Assembly (NCBI RefSeq): GCF_014203045.1
Contig: NZ_JACHIF010000010.1
Location: 1-64,000, forward strand
Direction of reading: 5' to 3'
DNA from: Prosthecobacter dejongeii
GTDB lineage: Bacteria > Verrucomicrobiota > Verrucomicrobiia > Verrucomicrobiales > Verrucomicrobiaceae
Length of the DNA stretch: 64,000 nucleotides
The translations under genes were made by a program, and so were the position numbers. Under the pieces are notes generated by a model, which saw nothing but the letters and a program-made list of their open reading frames with translations, did no database searches and was not told the origin of the DNA. Shown piece by piece: positions 6,911-15,503 of the stretch. Each line of letters starts with the position of its first letter. Position 1 is the first letter of the stretch.

Positions 6911-9099
6911 CGCCCTAACCACACAGCACCGAGTGGAGGCAGGTCAATGATGATGCTCCATGGCTGCCCCTGCCACTCGGTATCACCCGCTGGCATAGGC
7001 AGAGGATTCACCATCCCACTGCCAGCATAACAAGGCGCATCGGTATTGATCAATTCACGATAGCTGCCCGCCTCAGCAACCCCCACGCGGTAGCCTTTCC
7101 GCGGCACGGGTGTGGCATTGATCACGCAGTAAACTTTATCCCCATCAGGAGCCTTACGCATGAAGGCGAAGATGCTATTTTCACCATCGCTCGCGTCCAG
7201 CCACTGAAAGCCCGCACCGTCATGATCCTGGGCGTACAAAGCCGGGCGTGTGGTATAAAGCCAGTTCATGTCTCGGATCAGCTTTTGCATGCTCGCATGC
7301 TCTTCACCCATGAAGAGGTGCCAATCCAGGCTGCGCTCATGGCTCCATTCCTGCCACTGGGCAAATTCGCAGCCCATGAAGAGTAATTTTTTGCCGGGGT
7401 GCGCCCACATCCAGCCGTAGAACATGCGTAGATTGGCAAACTTCTGCCAGCGGTCTCCTGGCATTTTATTGATCATGCTACCCTTGCCATGCACCACTTC
7501 ATCGTGGCTGATAACCAGGACGAAATTTTCATCGTAGGCATACAACAAAGAAAAAGTGGCCTCCCCATGATGATACTTCCGGTGGATGGGGTCTTCCTGC
7601 ATGTAGTGCAGGCTGTCATTCATCCAGCCCATGTTCCATTTGAAGCCAAAGCCCAACCCACCTGTATCTGTTGGGCGTGAGACGCCCGGCCACGCCGTGC
7701 TCTCTTCAGCAATGATCGTGGCACCAGGGTGTTTTTCATAACAGATGCGGTTGAGATCCCGCATGAAGTCAATGGCTTCTAGATTTTCTCTGCCACCGTA
7801 TTTGTTAGGCACCCAGGCCCAGGGTTTACGCGAGTAATCAAGGTAAAGCATGGAGGCCACAGCATCCACACGAAGACCATCAATGTGATAATACTCCAGC
7901 CAAAAGAGCGCATTGGCCACGAGGAAATTTTTCACCTCGGCACGGCCATAATTGAAGATCAGAGTACCCCAGTCTTGATGCTCCCCCTGACGTGGATCTG
8001 CATGTTCATAAAGAGCCGTGCCATCAAACTTAGCTAACCCGTGCGCATCTTTTGGGAAATGCCCTGGCACCCAGTCCAAGATCACCCCGATCCCAGCCTG
8101 GTGGCAGCGATCCACAAACTCGCGAAATTCATCAGGATTCCCAAAGCGGCTGGTCGGCGCAAAGTAGCCCGTGACCTGATAACCCCAGGAGCCATCGAAG
8201 GGATATTCCGACACCGGCATCAGCTCGATGTGGGTGAAATTCATGCTCTTCACGTAGGGGATCAAATCATCCGCCAACTCACGGTAGGATTTGGATCGAT
8301 TCCCATCCTCAGGCACTCGCTTCCAAGAGCCCAGGTGAACCTCATAGACACTCATCGGGCTCTGGTAAAGATCCTGCGCAGCCCGCTTTTGCATCCACTC
8401 CTGGTCACCCCAGGTGTAGCGGTCCAGATTGAAAACCAAACTTGCCGTCTGCTTCCCGTGCTGGCCAAAAAAAGCAAAAGGATCACTCTTGACCTGGACA
8501 TAACCTTCAGCAGAAAGCACTTCAAATTTGTAATGGGTCAGCTCCGTGATCCCAGGCAGGAAAATCTCCCAAACCCCCCCCTCAATCCGCAGACGCATCG
8601 GGTTGATCCGGCCGTCCCAGTCGTTGAAGTCCCCGATCACGGAAACTCGCTGCGCATTGGGCGCCCAGACTGCAAACTGCACGCCTGCAATGCCCTCCAC
8701 CGTGCGCATTCGCGCCCCAAGACAATCCCAGAGGCGCTGGTGCGAGCCCTCACAGAAGTAGTAGAGGTCCTGCTCGCCGAGTAAAAAACCAAAGGAATAA
8801 GGATCCGCCACGCGAATGGCCTGTCCATCATAAGTGGACAACTCCAGATCATAAGGCGTGTGCGCGGCTTCGGCAGGGAGCTCCACGGTGAAGAGACCAT
8901 GATGATGCTCCTTGGTCATCGGCCAAGCACCAGAGCCATCCCTAGCTACGACGGAAACACCGTGAGCCCGAGGCTGCAGCGTTCTCACAATGGCCCGCCC
9001 CCCTTCCAGCGGCTGCCTCCCTAAAAAGCCAAACGGGTTTCCGTGTCGGGCTTCCAAGATGGCGAGAATTTCGGCTGAAGGACTGGTTGGGTCGGTCAT
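6907..9099 (-). CDS. glgB: 1,4-alpha-glucan branching enzyme
   Basis: A 730-residue GH13 enzyme that introduces alpha-1,6 branches into glycogen. The N-terminal carbohydrate-binding modules include FAVWAPNAQRVSVIGDFNDW near residue 140. Catalytic signatures are HIDGLRVDAVASM (nucleophile Asp near 410), IIAEESTAWP (acid Glu near 464) and ISHDEVVHGKGSM (third Asp near 534). The length matches the long GlgB subfamily with two N-terminal modules. It lies 17 bases after the GT4 gene, so the two form an operon, consistent with alpha-glucan metabolism. Confidence 0.97.
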   Translation of the reverse strand: MTDPTSPSAEILAILEARHGNPFGFLGRQPLEGGRAIVRTLQPRAHGVSVVARDGSGAWPMTKEHHHGLFTVELPAEAAHTPYDLELSTYDGQAIRVADPYSFGFLLGEQDLYYFCEGSHQRLWDCLGARMRTVEGIAGVQFAVWAPNAQRVSVIGDFNDWDGRINPMRLRIEGGVWEIFLPGITELTHYKFEVLSAEGYVQVKSDPFAFFGQHGKQTASLVFNLDRYTWGDQEWMQKRAAQDLYQSPMSVYEVHLGSWKRVPEDGNRSKSYRELADDLIPYVKSMNFTHIELMPVSEYPFDGSWGYQVTGYFAPTSRFGNPDEFREFVDRCHQAGIGVILDWVPGHFPKDAHGLAKFDGTALYEHADPRQGEHQDWGTLIFNYGRAEVKNFLVANALFWLEYYHIDGLRVDAVASMLYLDYSRKPWAWVPNKYGGRENLEAIDFMRDLNRICYEKHPGATIIAEESTAWPGVSRPTDTGGLGFGFKWNMGWMNDSLHYMQEDPIHRKYHHGEATFSLLYAYDENFVLVISHDEVVHGKGSMINKMPGDRWQKFANLRMFYGWMWAHPGKKLLFMGCEFAQWQEWSHERSLDWHLFMGEEHASMQKLIRDMNWLYTTRPALYAQDHDGAGFQWLDASDGENSIFAFMRKAPDGDKVYCVINATPVPRKGYRVGVAEAGSYRELINTDAPCYAGSGMVNPLPMPAGDTEWQGQPWSIIIDLPPLGAVWLGR

Positions 9100-9116
9100 G
9101 GGGACTGGTTAGCGGT

Positions 9117-10163
9117 TCAGAGCACAGGCTCAAGATGTTCCTGACAGATTTTGACCATATCATGTCGCCTCCATAGGTGGCGTCGTTGGTGGGTCACAAT
9201 GGCTGTTTGATTCCATTGCACAATCTGTGCCGAGATTTCGTCGGCTTTTGACTGAGCACTAAAATACAGCCCACCATCACCCAGCACCTCACGATGCACA
9301 CTTAAATCAGAACAAAAAACAGTTAGACGATGCGCCACCGCCTCCAGCAGTGGCAGGCCAAAGCCCTCTCCGACACTCGGGAAAAATAAAGCATCCGCCG
9401 TTGCATAAAGGCTACGCACATCCTCATCTGACAAAGGCGACTCCTCTCCCAGAAAGAGCACGTGAGCAGCAAGATCCAGTTCAGCCACCAGAGCTTTCAA
9501 CTCCCGGTGGTAGATTTGTCCATCTCCTTGATGCGGATCAGGTGCACCCGTGATCGCATAGATCACATCACATCCACCGTCGCGCAAACAGGCCACTACA
9601 CGCAGGCCTAACTCGATATTTTTCCTCCGAATCAGCCGGGTAGGATGCACCAGGACCAACTCGCGCTGCCCCAGGCGTAGCCCTGCGATTCGGGGGGTAA
9701 GGCCCAGGATGGCAGCAATGTCGAGTCCATTGGGGATGACCCTCACCGCCTTTTCGGGCAGCCCTGTGGCTTTGAGATAATCCTGGCGTCGCGCTTCAGA
9801 CACCGTCACATTCAGGGCTCCTGGCACGGGCCAAGAGAGCTGTTCATGATCTTTTTGCACCCAAGGTAGATGGGCATAAAAAGGATTCACTGCGGCGACA
9901 TCATGAACCCAGTTGATCCATTTTACCTTTGGCATGTCCGCAGCCATCGCACGCAGTCGCTCCGTCCAGGGCAGGTCAAAGGGCATAGTGAAAACATTGT
10001 GCACGATGACGGTTTCAAACTCAGCCAAGTCACCCTGGGTCGTCTGGTTAAACATTTCCACCTCATGGCCCAGGATGCGCAAAGCTGCCGCTTGGTCACG
10101 AATCACTCGCTCCACCCCGCCAATGACAGGTGGCAACGTGTAATGCAGAAGAGCGATGCGCAT
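9117..10163 (-). CDS. GT4 family glycosyltransferase
   Basis: This 348-residue GT-B enzyme starts with the typical LLHYTLPPVIGGVERVI nucleotide-sugar transferase N-terminus. The C-terminal Rossmann domain contains VIPNGLDI, LVHPTRLIRRKNIELG and the E-x7-E-type motif SVGEGFGLPLLEAVA. It transfers a sugar from an activated donor with retention. It is not the GT5 glycogen synthase GlgA. Its place 17 bases upstream of glgB suggests a role in making or priming an alpha-glucan, although exopolysaccharide synthesis is also possible. Confidence 0.87.
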   Translation of the reverse strand: MRIALLHYTLPPVIGGVERVIRDQAAALRILGHEVEMFNQTTQGDLAEFETVIVHNVFTMPFDLPWTERLRAMAADMPKVKWINWVHDVAAVNPFYAHLPWVQKDHEQLSWPVPGALNVTVSEARRQDYLKATGLPEKAVRVIPNGLDIAAILGLTPRIAGLRLGQRELVLVHPTRLIRRKNIELGLRVVACLRDGGCDVIYAITGAPDPHQGDGQIYHRELKALVAELDLAAHVLFLGEESPLSDEDVRSLYATADALFFPSVGEGFGLPLLEAVAHRLTVFCSDLSVHREVLGDGGLYFSAQSKADEISAQIVQWNQTAIVTHQRRHLWRRHDMVKICQEHLEPVL

Positions 10164-10253
10164 CAGGCACGATGAAACGGGCTCTCCTACGCCGCAATAA
10201 GGAAGGTGTGCCTCTCCGCCTGCCCTCTCTTGCCCAACCCGCGAACCTGTGCC

Positions 10254-11507
10254 ATGGCAAATCCGCTAACCATGCCCACGCCCGACCCGAAGCAGCGAAC
10301 TTTCCGCAACGAACTGTGGCGGTCTCTGCCTGCGGGGGTGCTAGATACACTCACCTCCACCTTCGGCATGCTCATCGCGGTGCGGGTCTTTCATCTGGGA
10401 GACATGGCCAAGTCCATCTTCCTCAGTGCCACCAGCAGTGGTTTTATGGTGAGCCTCTTTGTGGTGCCTCTGCTGCTGCATGCCCGTAGCACCATCGCCC
10501 GCACTGCGGCGAAGGTGCAGATGCTGGGCGGTCTTTTCATGGCCTTGGCGGCCACCTTTCCGCATGAGCCGTGGATCTTCATCGGCGGCCTCAGCGTGGG
10601 GCTCTTTTGCTTCTCCATGCAGATCCCCCTGCTCACCCAGATCTATCGGCTCAATTATCCTGCGACCGAACGCGGGCGTCTCTTTGCCATCGCCGGCTCA
10701 CTACGTGCAGTAGCAGCGGTAGCCTTTGGTTTCTTTGGAGGCTGGCTCATCGGGCTAGACTTGGAAAATTATCGGGTATTGCTCTGGGCCTTTGCGGCCT
10801 CTGGCTTCCTCTCCGGTGTTTGGACCTATGGTCTGCCCGCCACCCGTTGGGATATTGATGAAGATGCCCCCTCCGGTCTGTGGTCCTCTCTGCGCTGGAT
10901 CAAAATAGACCGTGACTTCCGCACCTTGCTTATCTCTTGGATGATGATGGGCATCGGCAATCTGGTGGCCGCCTGCCTGTTTGTCGAATATTTGGCCAAT
11001 CCACGCCACGGCATCAATCTCCCTGGGCGTGATGTCGCCTGGATCACGGGAGTCATCCCGGTCATCTTCCGCGCCCTGTGCAGCTACCCCTGGGGTTTGA
11101 TTTATGACAAAGTGGGCCTCTTCACCGTTCGCACCATCCTCAATCTCATCTTCGCCGCCGGCATCCTGACTTTTTACCTAGGCCATGGCGTGATCGCTTG
11201 GAGTATCGGCATGGCGCTTTGGGGCATTGCCAATGCCGGAGGAAACGTCACCTGGGGACTCTGGGTAACGAAGCTCGCGCCCAAGCAGGCCGTGGCGGAA
11301 TACATGAGCGTGCACACCTTCCTCACGGGTTTGCGCGGCCTCGTCGCTCCTTACCTGGCTTTTGCAGCCATCGGAGTCATATCTTTTCAGACGCTCAGCA
11401 TCCTCTGTGGCATCGCCATCATCGCGGCCAGTGCCTTCATCACCGTCCGGGCACGGGGCAGCGATGATGAAACCCGACGCCGACTAGGCCCCCGGGAAAG
11501 ATTGTGA
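10254..11507 (+). CDS. MFS transporter
   Basis: A 417-residue inner-membrane protein with about 11-12 hydrophobic segments. The cytoplasmic loop 2-3 region and the six-plus-six arrangement with a short central loop (residues near 195-215) fit the major facilitator superfamily. The PATERGRLFAIAGSLRAV stretch is the kind of helix 4-5 segment seen in MFS proteins. The substrate cannot be predicted. I chose the ATG at 10254; a GTG 48 bases upstream would add a Cys/Pro-rich tail without family resemblance. The next gene, a phosphodiesterase, begins 47 bases downstream and is probably cotranscribed. Confidence 0.78.
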   Translation: MANPLTMPTPDPKQRTFRNELWRSLPAGVLDTLTSTFGMLIAVRVFHLGDMAKSIFLSATSSGFMVSLFVVPLLLHARSTIARTAAKVQMLGGLFMALAATFPHEPWIFIGGLSVGLFCFSMQIPLLTQIYRLNYPATERGRLFAIAGSLRAVAAVAFGFFGGWLIGLDLENYRVLLWAFAASGFLSGVWTYGLPATRWDIDEDAPSGLWSSLRWIKIDRDFRTLLISWMMMGIGNLVAACLFVEYLANPRHGINLPGRDVAWITGVIPVIFRALCSYPWGLIYDKVGLFTVRTILNLIFAAGILTFYLGHGVIAWSIGMALWGIANAGGNVTWGLWVTKLAPKQAVAEYMSVHTFLTGLRGLVAPYLAFAAIGVISFQTLSILCGIAIIAASAFITVRARGSDDETRRRLGPRERL

Positions 11508-11554
11508 ATCGCCTCCCGCCTTGACCTAGGCACCTCTTGCCCGTTACCTGCCCC

Positions 11555-12943
11555 ATGCCCCGCACCGCCATTCTCAACGTCGTCGGTCTGACCCGCCGCC
11601 TCATCGGCGAGCACACGCCGAACATACGTGCTTTTGTCGAGCGGAACCGATTAGCGTTGATTGAGCCCGTGCTGCCCGCCGTCACCTGCACCGCCCAGGC
11701 CACCTATGCCACGGGCAAAGCACCGCGTGACCATGGGGCCGTGGCAAACGGCTGGTATGACCGCGACTACGCCGAGCATCGTTTTTGGAAGCAGCCAGAA
11801 CAGCTCGTGCAGGGGGAAAAGCTATGGGATCTGCTGCGCAAGCAAGATCCCGACTTCACCTGCGCCAAGGTCTTCTGGTGGTATAACATGCACTCCAGCG
11901 CAGACTACACCGTGACTCCACGTCCCCTGTATCTCTCAGATGGGGGCAAGATCTTTGACATCCACACGCAGCCCATGGGCATGCGGGACCGCCTCAAAAA
12001 AGATCTGGGAGCCTTCCCTTTCATGAACTTCTGGGGCCCGGCCTCGGGCATCGAATCCACACGCTGGATCGCGGCCAGTGCCAAATGGATCGAAGAAAAA
12101 CACTGGCCCAGCCTCAGCCTCGTTTACCTTCCGCATCTCGACTACAATCTTCAGCGTGTTGGCCTCAACATGCCGCTGATTGCTGAAGATCTCCGCCAAG
12201 TGGATGAGGTGGTGGGAGATCTCATCAAGTTCTATGAGCGCCGCCAGATCCAGGTCATCTTACTTTCCGAATATGGCATCACAGACGTGGATCGCCCCGT
12301 GCATTTAAACCGCATTTTCCGTGAGCATCATTGGTTATCCCTCAAGGATGAGTTAGGCACGGAGACGCTAGACCTCGGCAGCAGCCGCGCGTTTGCCATC
12401 GCAGATCACCAGCTTGCCCACATTTATGTCAACGATCCCTCCATCCTGAATGAGGTGCGTGCGGTGCTGGAACAAACCCCCGGCGTGCAGCAGGTCCTCG
12501 GCAAGATGGAAAAACACTACGCCGGGCTTAATCACGAACGCAGCGGTGATCTCATTGCCGTGGCAGATGCCCGCAGTTGGTTCACCTACTACTACTGGAC
12601 GGAGGATGCCAAAGCCCCGGAATTTGCCCGCTGTGTGGATATTCACCGCAAATGTGGTTATGACCCAGTCGAGCTTTTTCTGGACCCCAAAATTCGCTAC
12701 CCCAAGCTCAAGATCGGCCTCAAGCTTGCCAAGAAGATGCTCGGCATGCGTATGAAAATGGATGTCATCCCCCTGGATGCTACCTTGGTCAAAGGCAGTC
12801 ATGGCCGCATTCCTGAAGATTTGGAAGATTGGCCGGTGCTCATTGGGGATCTGCCACAACTTCCTCGGGGCAACTCACTCCAGGCCACCCAAGTCTGCGC
12901 GCAGCTCTATGAAGCCTGCACGCGAGCGAGCACACCCGTTTAA
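11555..12943 (+). CDS. Alkaline-phosphatase-superfamily phosphodiesterase / nucleotide pyrophosphatase
   Basis: A 462-residue protein. The nucleophile region PAVTCTAQATYATGKAPRDHG with Thr44 is the NPP-type active-site motif, followed by VANGWYDRD. Later metal-site motifs are SEYGITDVDRPVHLNRIF and ADHQLAHIYV, and the C-terminus has KGSHGRIPED. The first metal-binding Asp usual before the early Gly is not obvious here (NVVGL), as in a bacterial subgroup of this family. It probably cleaves phosphodiester or pyrophosphate bonds. No signal peptide is seen. Start ATG at 11555; a TTG at 11537 is less likely. Confidence 0.86.
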   Translation: MPRTAILNVVGLTRRLIGEHTPNIRAFVERNRLALIEPVLPAVTCTAQATYATGKAPRDHGAVANGWYDRDYAEHRFWKQPEQLVQGEKLWDLLRKQDPDFTCAKVFWWYNMHSSADYTVTPRPLYLSDGGKIFDIHTQPMGMRDRLKKDLGAFPFMNFWGPASGIESTRWIAASAKWIEEKHWPSLSLVYLPHLDYNLQRVGLNMPLIAEDLRQVDEVVGDLIKFYERRQIQVILLSEYGITDVDRPVHLNRIFREHHWLSLKDELGTETLDLGSSRAFAIADHQLAHIYVNDPSILNEVRAVLEQTPGVQQVLGKMEKHYAGLNHERSGDLIAVADARSWFTYYYWTEDAKAPEFARCVDIHRKCGYDPVELFLDPKIRYPKLKIGLKLAKKMLGMRMKMDVIPLDATLVKGSHGRIPEDLEDWPVLIGDLPQLPRGNSLQATQVCAQLYEACTRASTPV

Positions 12944-12950
12944 AAAAAGG

Positions 12951-15245
12951 TTAGACCTTGGTCACACGTTTCCAGAAGAAGTCGAGTTCGCGGGCCAGCA
13001 CTGTCATGACTTGAGTCGGCTCTGCCTGCACGGCTCCGGTTTCAGCATCTTTGATGATGCGCTGCATGGCATACAGAGCTGCCACACTGGCGGTATCCAG
13101 ATGCACCGCATCTAAATTCGGCTTTAACGGTGCAGGCAAGGTATCCCCAGCATACAAAGCCTGCCAGGCAGGATGCTCACGATCCGCCTTAAAGGTCACC
13201 AATTTCAGCTTCACGGCCACAGCGCCATCGCGTTCAGCTTCAGCAGCCAAATCTGCCAACCTTCCCGCAGCAAATCCCGCCAGCACACGCCAGTAAGCAC
13301 TGTCCGAGAAGGCAGCTAGACCGAACAAAATCTCCACTCCCTGAATGGACCACACCATGGTCTGCCGCCCGGTGAGACCAGGTAGCTCATGCTCACTGAA
13401 ACGAACCAAAGGAAAACGACGCCCTGCCAGGCGGATCAATTCACCCAGCTTGCCATAGTCCAGGGGCTGCGCTTCAGCCTCGGCCGCCATTTGCAGGCGG
13501 AGCGCTTCAAAACGGCCTAACAAGGCATCTCCCGGTTTACTGGCAGGCATCGGCGTCGGAACAGGTGCCGTAACCGATGAAGGAGCAACCGAAGAGACGG
13601 GTTGGGCAGGCAGATTGATCCGCTCTGGAGGCATCTCAGCCAATTCATCCAGAATGCGGGTTTTACTTCCAGGCTGCCGCAGGTGATGCAGCATCTCACG
13701 CAGTTTCACAAAGGCATCAGCCGAAGGCGAAACCGAAGTCATCGCAGCAGGAGTTGCGGAACCACTGGGGGATGCCCCCTGAGGCCGCCAGTCATTGGCA
13801 GAGGGCGAAAGATTCGGAGACGATGATGGAAGGGCTGCTGGCGATTCCGGGGTCTCATCCATCGTCCCTCCTGCCGGTGAGGGAAGCGGTGGGGGGATGA
13901 GAGAGGGCAGATCATTCTGTGGCAATGCGGCCTGCGGCTCAGTTAAACTAGCGGCCATTTGCTGCACTTCCGCAGTAGTGGGCGCGTCAAAAAGAGAGGG
14001 CAATTCTTCAGCTTCACTGAGCGGCAGAGACTCCGTCATCAGCGGAACCGCTGGGGTTGCGTCTTCAGTCACTGCTGGCACGGCCAGATCCGCTTCCACC
14101 GACTGACCTGAGACGGAAAGCGGCACGGAGTTCTGAAAAATTTGCCACTGCCGCGCACAATGCCGCAAAAACACACGTGCAGAGACTGACCCAATCGGGC
14201 GTCCCAGAAAATGCTGTTTCACATCCACAAAGGCCTCAAACTCAGTCGCCTCTTCATCTGAAACTTTCCCCTGCTCCAACCGCAATCTTAAAAGGGCCAG
14301 AGCATCGGTCTCCCGAAGTCCCCGTAGCAAGACCTGGCTGGCCGTGAGACGATCTTCAAGAGCACTCGGCAAATGGTGGCCAAACGTCGCCTGCCACACA
14401 TCCTGATTCAGACTTAACAGGACGTGAAGGCCCTGGGTATCCACCAGATCCATCAACAACGCCGCGATGGTGACGCCTGCTGCAGGGTTTCGGTAGTAAC
14501 CGTCCAAGTGATCCACCAGCAAGATGACAGGACGCCAGAGCGCCAAAATGCGGAACCAAGTGGGCAGACCCGTTTCGTGATCCGTGCCAGCCAGATCCTG
14601 CATCACCGCAAGCCCTTCTCCCTCGCCTTCAAAAGCCTGGCCCATCATGGCCTCCAGCCAAGTGTCCGCCACATCCGTTCGCACGGGCAATTGCCGAGCG
14701 ACACGGCGTGCCAGGATAGGGCGCAAACCCGCTGAGTGTTTGCGCAACCAGTCACCGATGAGGTGAGCTGAGCCGTCTTTATTAAAGACATCTGAAACCG
14801 GACCTGAAAGCACTCTCAAGGCCTGATCGGGATTGGCACTCGGCACCAGCCCGTCTTTGATCAAATCATGCAACAAGTGCGCGACCAGACCGGCACACAC
14901 CTCACGCAGGCGTGACCACCCAGATTGATGCCCAAGTGCCAGGCTCAGTGCCTCCAGCCCACGCCGAGTGATGGTCGTCAAATTCAGCGAATCACCGGTG
15001 CGAAAGGCCAGTGGCACCATGACCACATCCGCCCCAGTGGCAGCAACGACACGCCCTAGCAAATGCGTTTTCCCATAGCCTGCTCGGGGTGCCGTCAGCA
15101 ACATAAGCGGCACACCCGAACGATTTTCCACCGATTCCAGCAACTGGTCTAAGACGTCCTCATTCAGCCCCCCCACAGAGTCTGACTCAACAATGGCCAT
15201 CGGGCCAGAACACACATCAGCCGCAAAAGGATTTCCATATTGCAT
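12951..15245 (-). CDS. Large P-loop ATPase with long Pro/Ala-rich linker and unknown C-terminal domain
   Basis: This 764-residue protein is not a family I can name. Residues 1-350 look like an AAA-type ATPase: Walker A APRAGYGKTH (52-61), a Walker B-like RPVILLVDHLDGY (238-250) where His replaces the usual Glu, and a sensor-1-like LLSLNQDVW around N280. Residues about 385-590 are low complexity, rich in Pro, Ala, Ser and Glu. The last 200 residues form a folded domain with RRFPLVRFSEHELPG and VWSIQGVEILFGLAAF. The ATG at 15245 is preferred; a TTG at 15317 would add 24 residues. Transcribed alone and convergent with the phosphodiesterase, whose stop is 7 bases away. Confidence 0.65.
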   Translation of the reverse strand: MQYGNPFAADVCSGPMAIVESDSVGGLNEDVLDQLLESVENRSGVPLMLLTAPRAGYGKTHLLGRVVAATGADVVMVPLAFRTGDSLNLTTITRRGLEALSLALGHQSGWSRLREVCAGLVAHLLHDLIKDGLVPSANPDQALRVLSGPVSDVFNKDGSAHLIGDWLRKHSAGLRPILARRVARQLPVRTDVADTWLEAMMGQAFEGEGEGLAVMQDLAGTDHETGLPTWFRILALWRPVILLVDHLDGYYRNPAAGVTIAALLMDLVDTQGLHVLLSLNQDVWQATFGHHLPSALEDRLTASQVLLRGLRETDALALLRLRLEQGKVSDEEATEFEAFVDVKQHFLGRPIGSVSARVFLRHCARQWQIFQNSVPLSVSGQSVEADLAVPAVTEDATPAVPLMTESLPLSEAEELPSLFDAPTTAEVQQMAASLTEPQAALPQNDLPSLIPPPLPSPAGGTMDETPESPAALPSSSPNLSPSANDWRPQGASPSGSATPAAMTSVSPSADAFVKLREMLHHLRQPGSKTRILDELAEMPPERINLPAQPVSSVAPSSVTAPVPTPMPASKPGDALLGRFEALRLQMAAEAEAQPLDYGKLGELIRLAGRRFPLVRFSEHELPGLTGRQTMVWSIQGVEILFGLAAFSDSAYWRVLAGFAAGRLADLAAEAERDGAVAVKLKLVTFKADREHPAWQALYAGDTLPAPLKPNLDAVHLDTASVAALYAMQRIIKDAETGAVQAEPTQVMTVLARELDFFWKRVTKV

Positions 15246-15390
15246 GGCTGGACCCGTTTTGCCGGTTGGAGAAGTGATGGAGGATTCAGAGCTACCCACA
15301 GGAAACACCAAGTTCAATTTTTCTGTTATCCAGTATTAACTATTGAAACTATTCCCCAACACAAAAAATTAAAGTAGAGACTTCGTTTAT

Positions 15391-15414
15391 TTGCGAAAAT
15401 TTGCACTTTCGCAA
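15391..15414. promoter_or_regulatory. Dyad TTGCGAAA-N8-TTTCGCAA upstream of the ATPase gene
   Basis: A perfect 8-bp inverted repeat with an 8-base spacer sits about 150 bases upstream of the ATPase start, in an AT-rich 258-base spacer. There is no T-run beside it on the minus strand, so it is more like an operator than a terminator of the SLC13 gene. Seen directly; the role is inference. Confidence 0.3.
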
Positions 15415-15503
15415 AGTTGCGACTCTCGTTTTTGATTGCCTCTGAGAGGAGAGGCATTCATGCCCATGAAACAGATAGCAGCTTGTGTGACTGTCTTTCT
15501 GCC

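Noticed and set aside
8041-8784. Long plus-strand frame (about 247 residues) antisense to glgB
   Set aside because: Lies wholly within the strongly supported glgB gene in antisense; composition (many His, Arg, Pro) is typical of a reversed high-GC gene.
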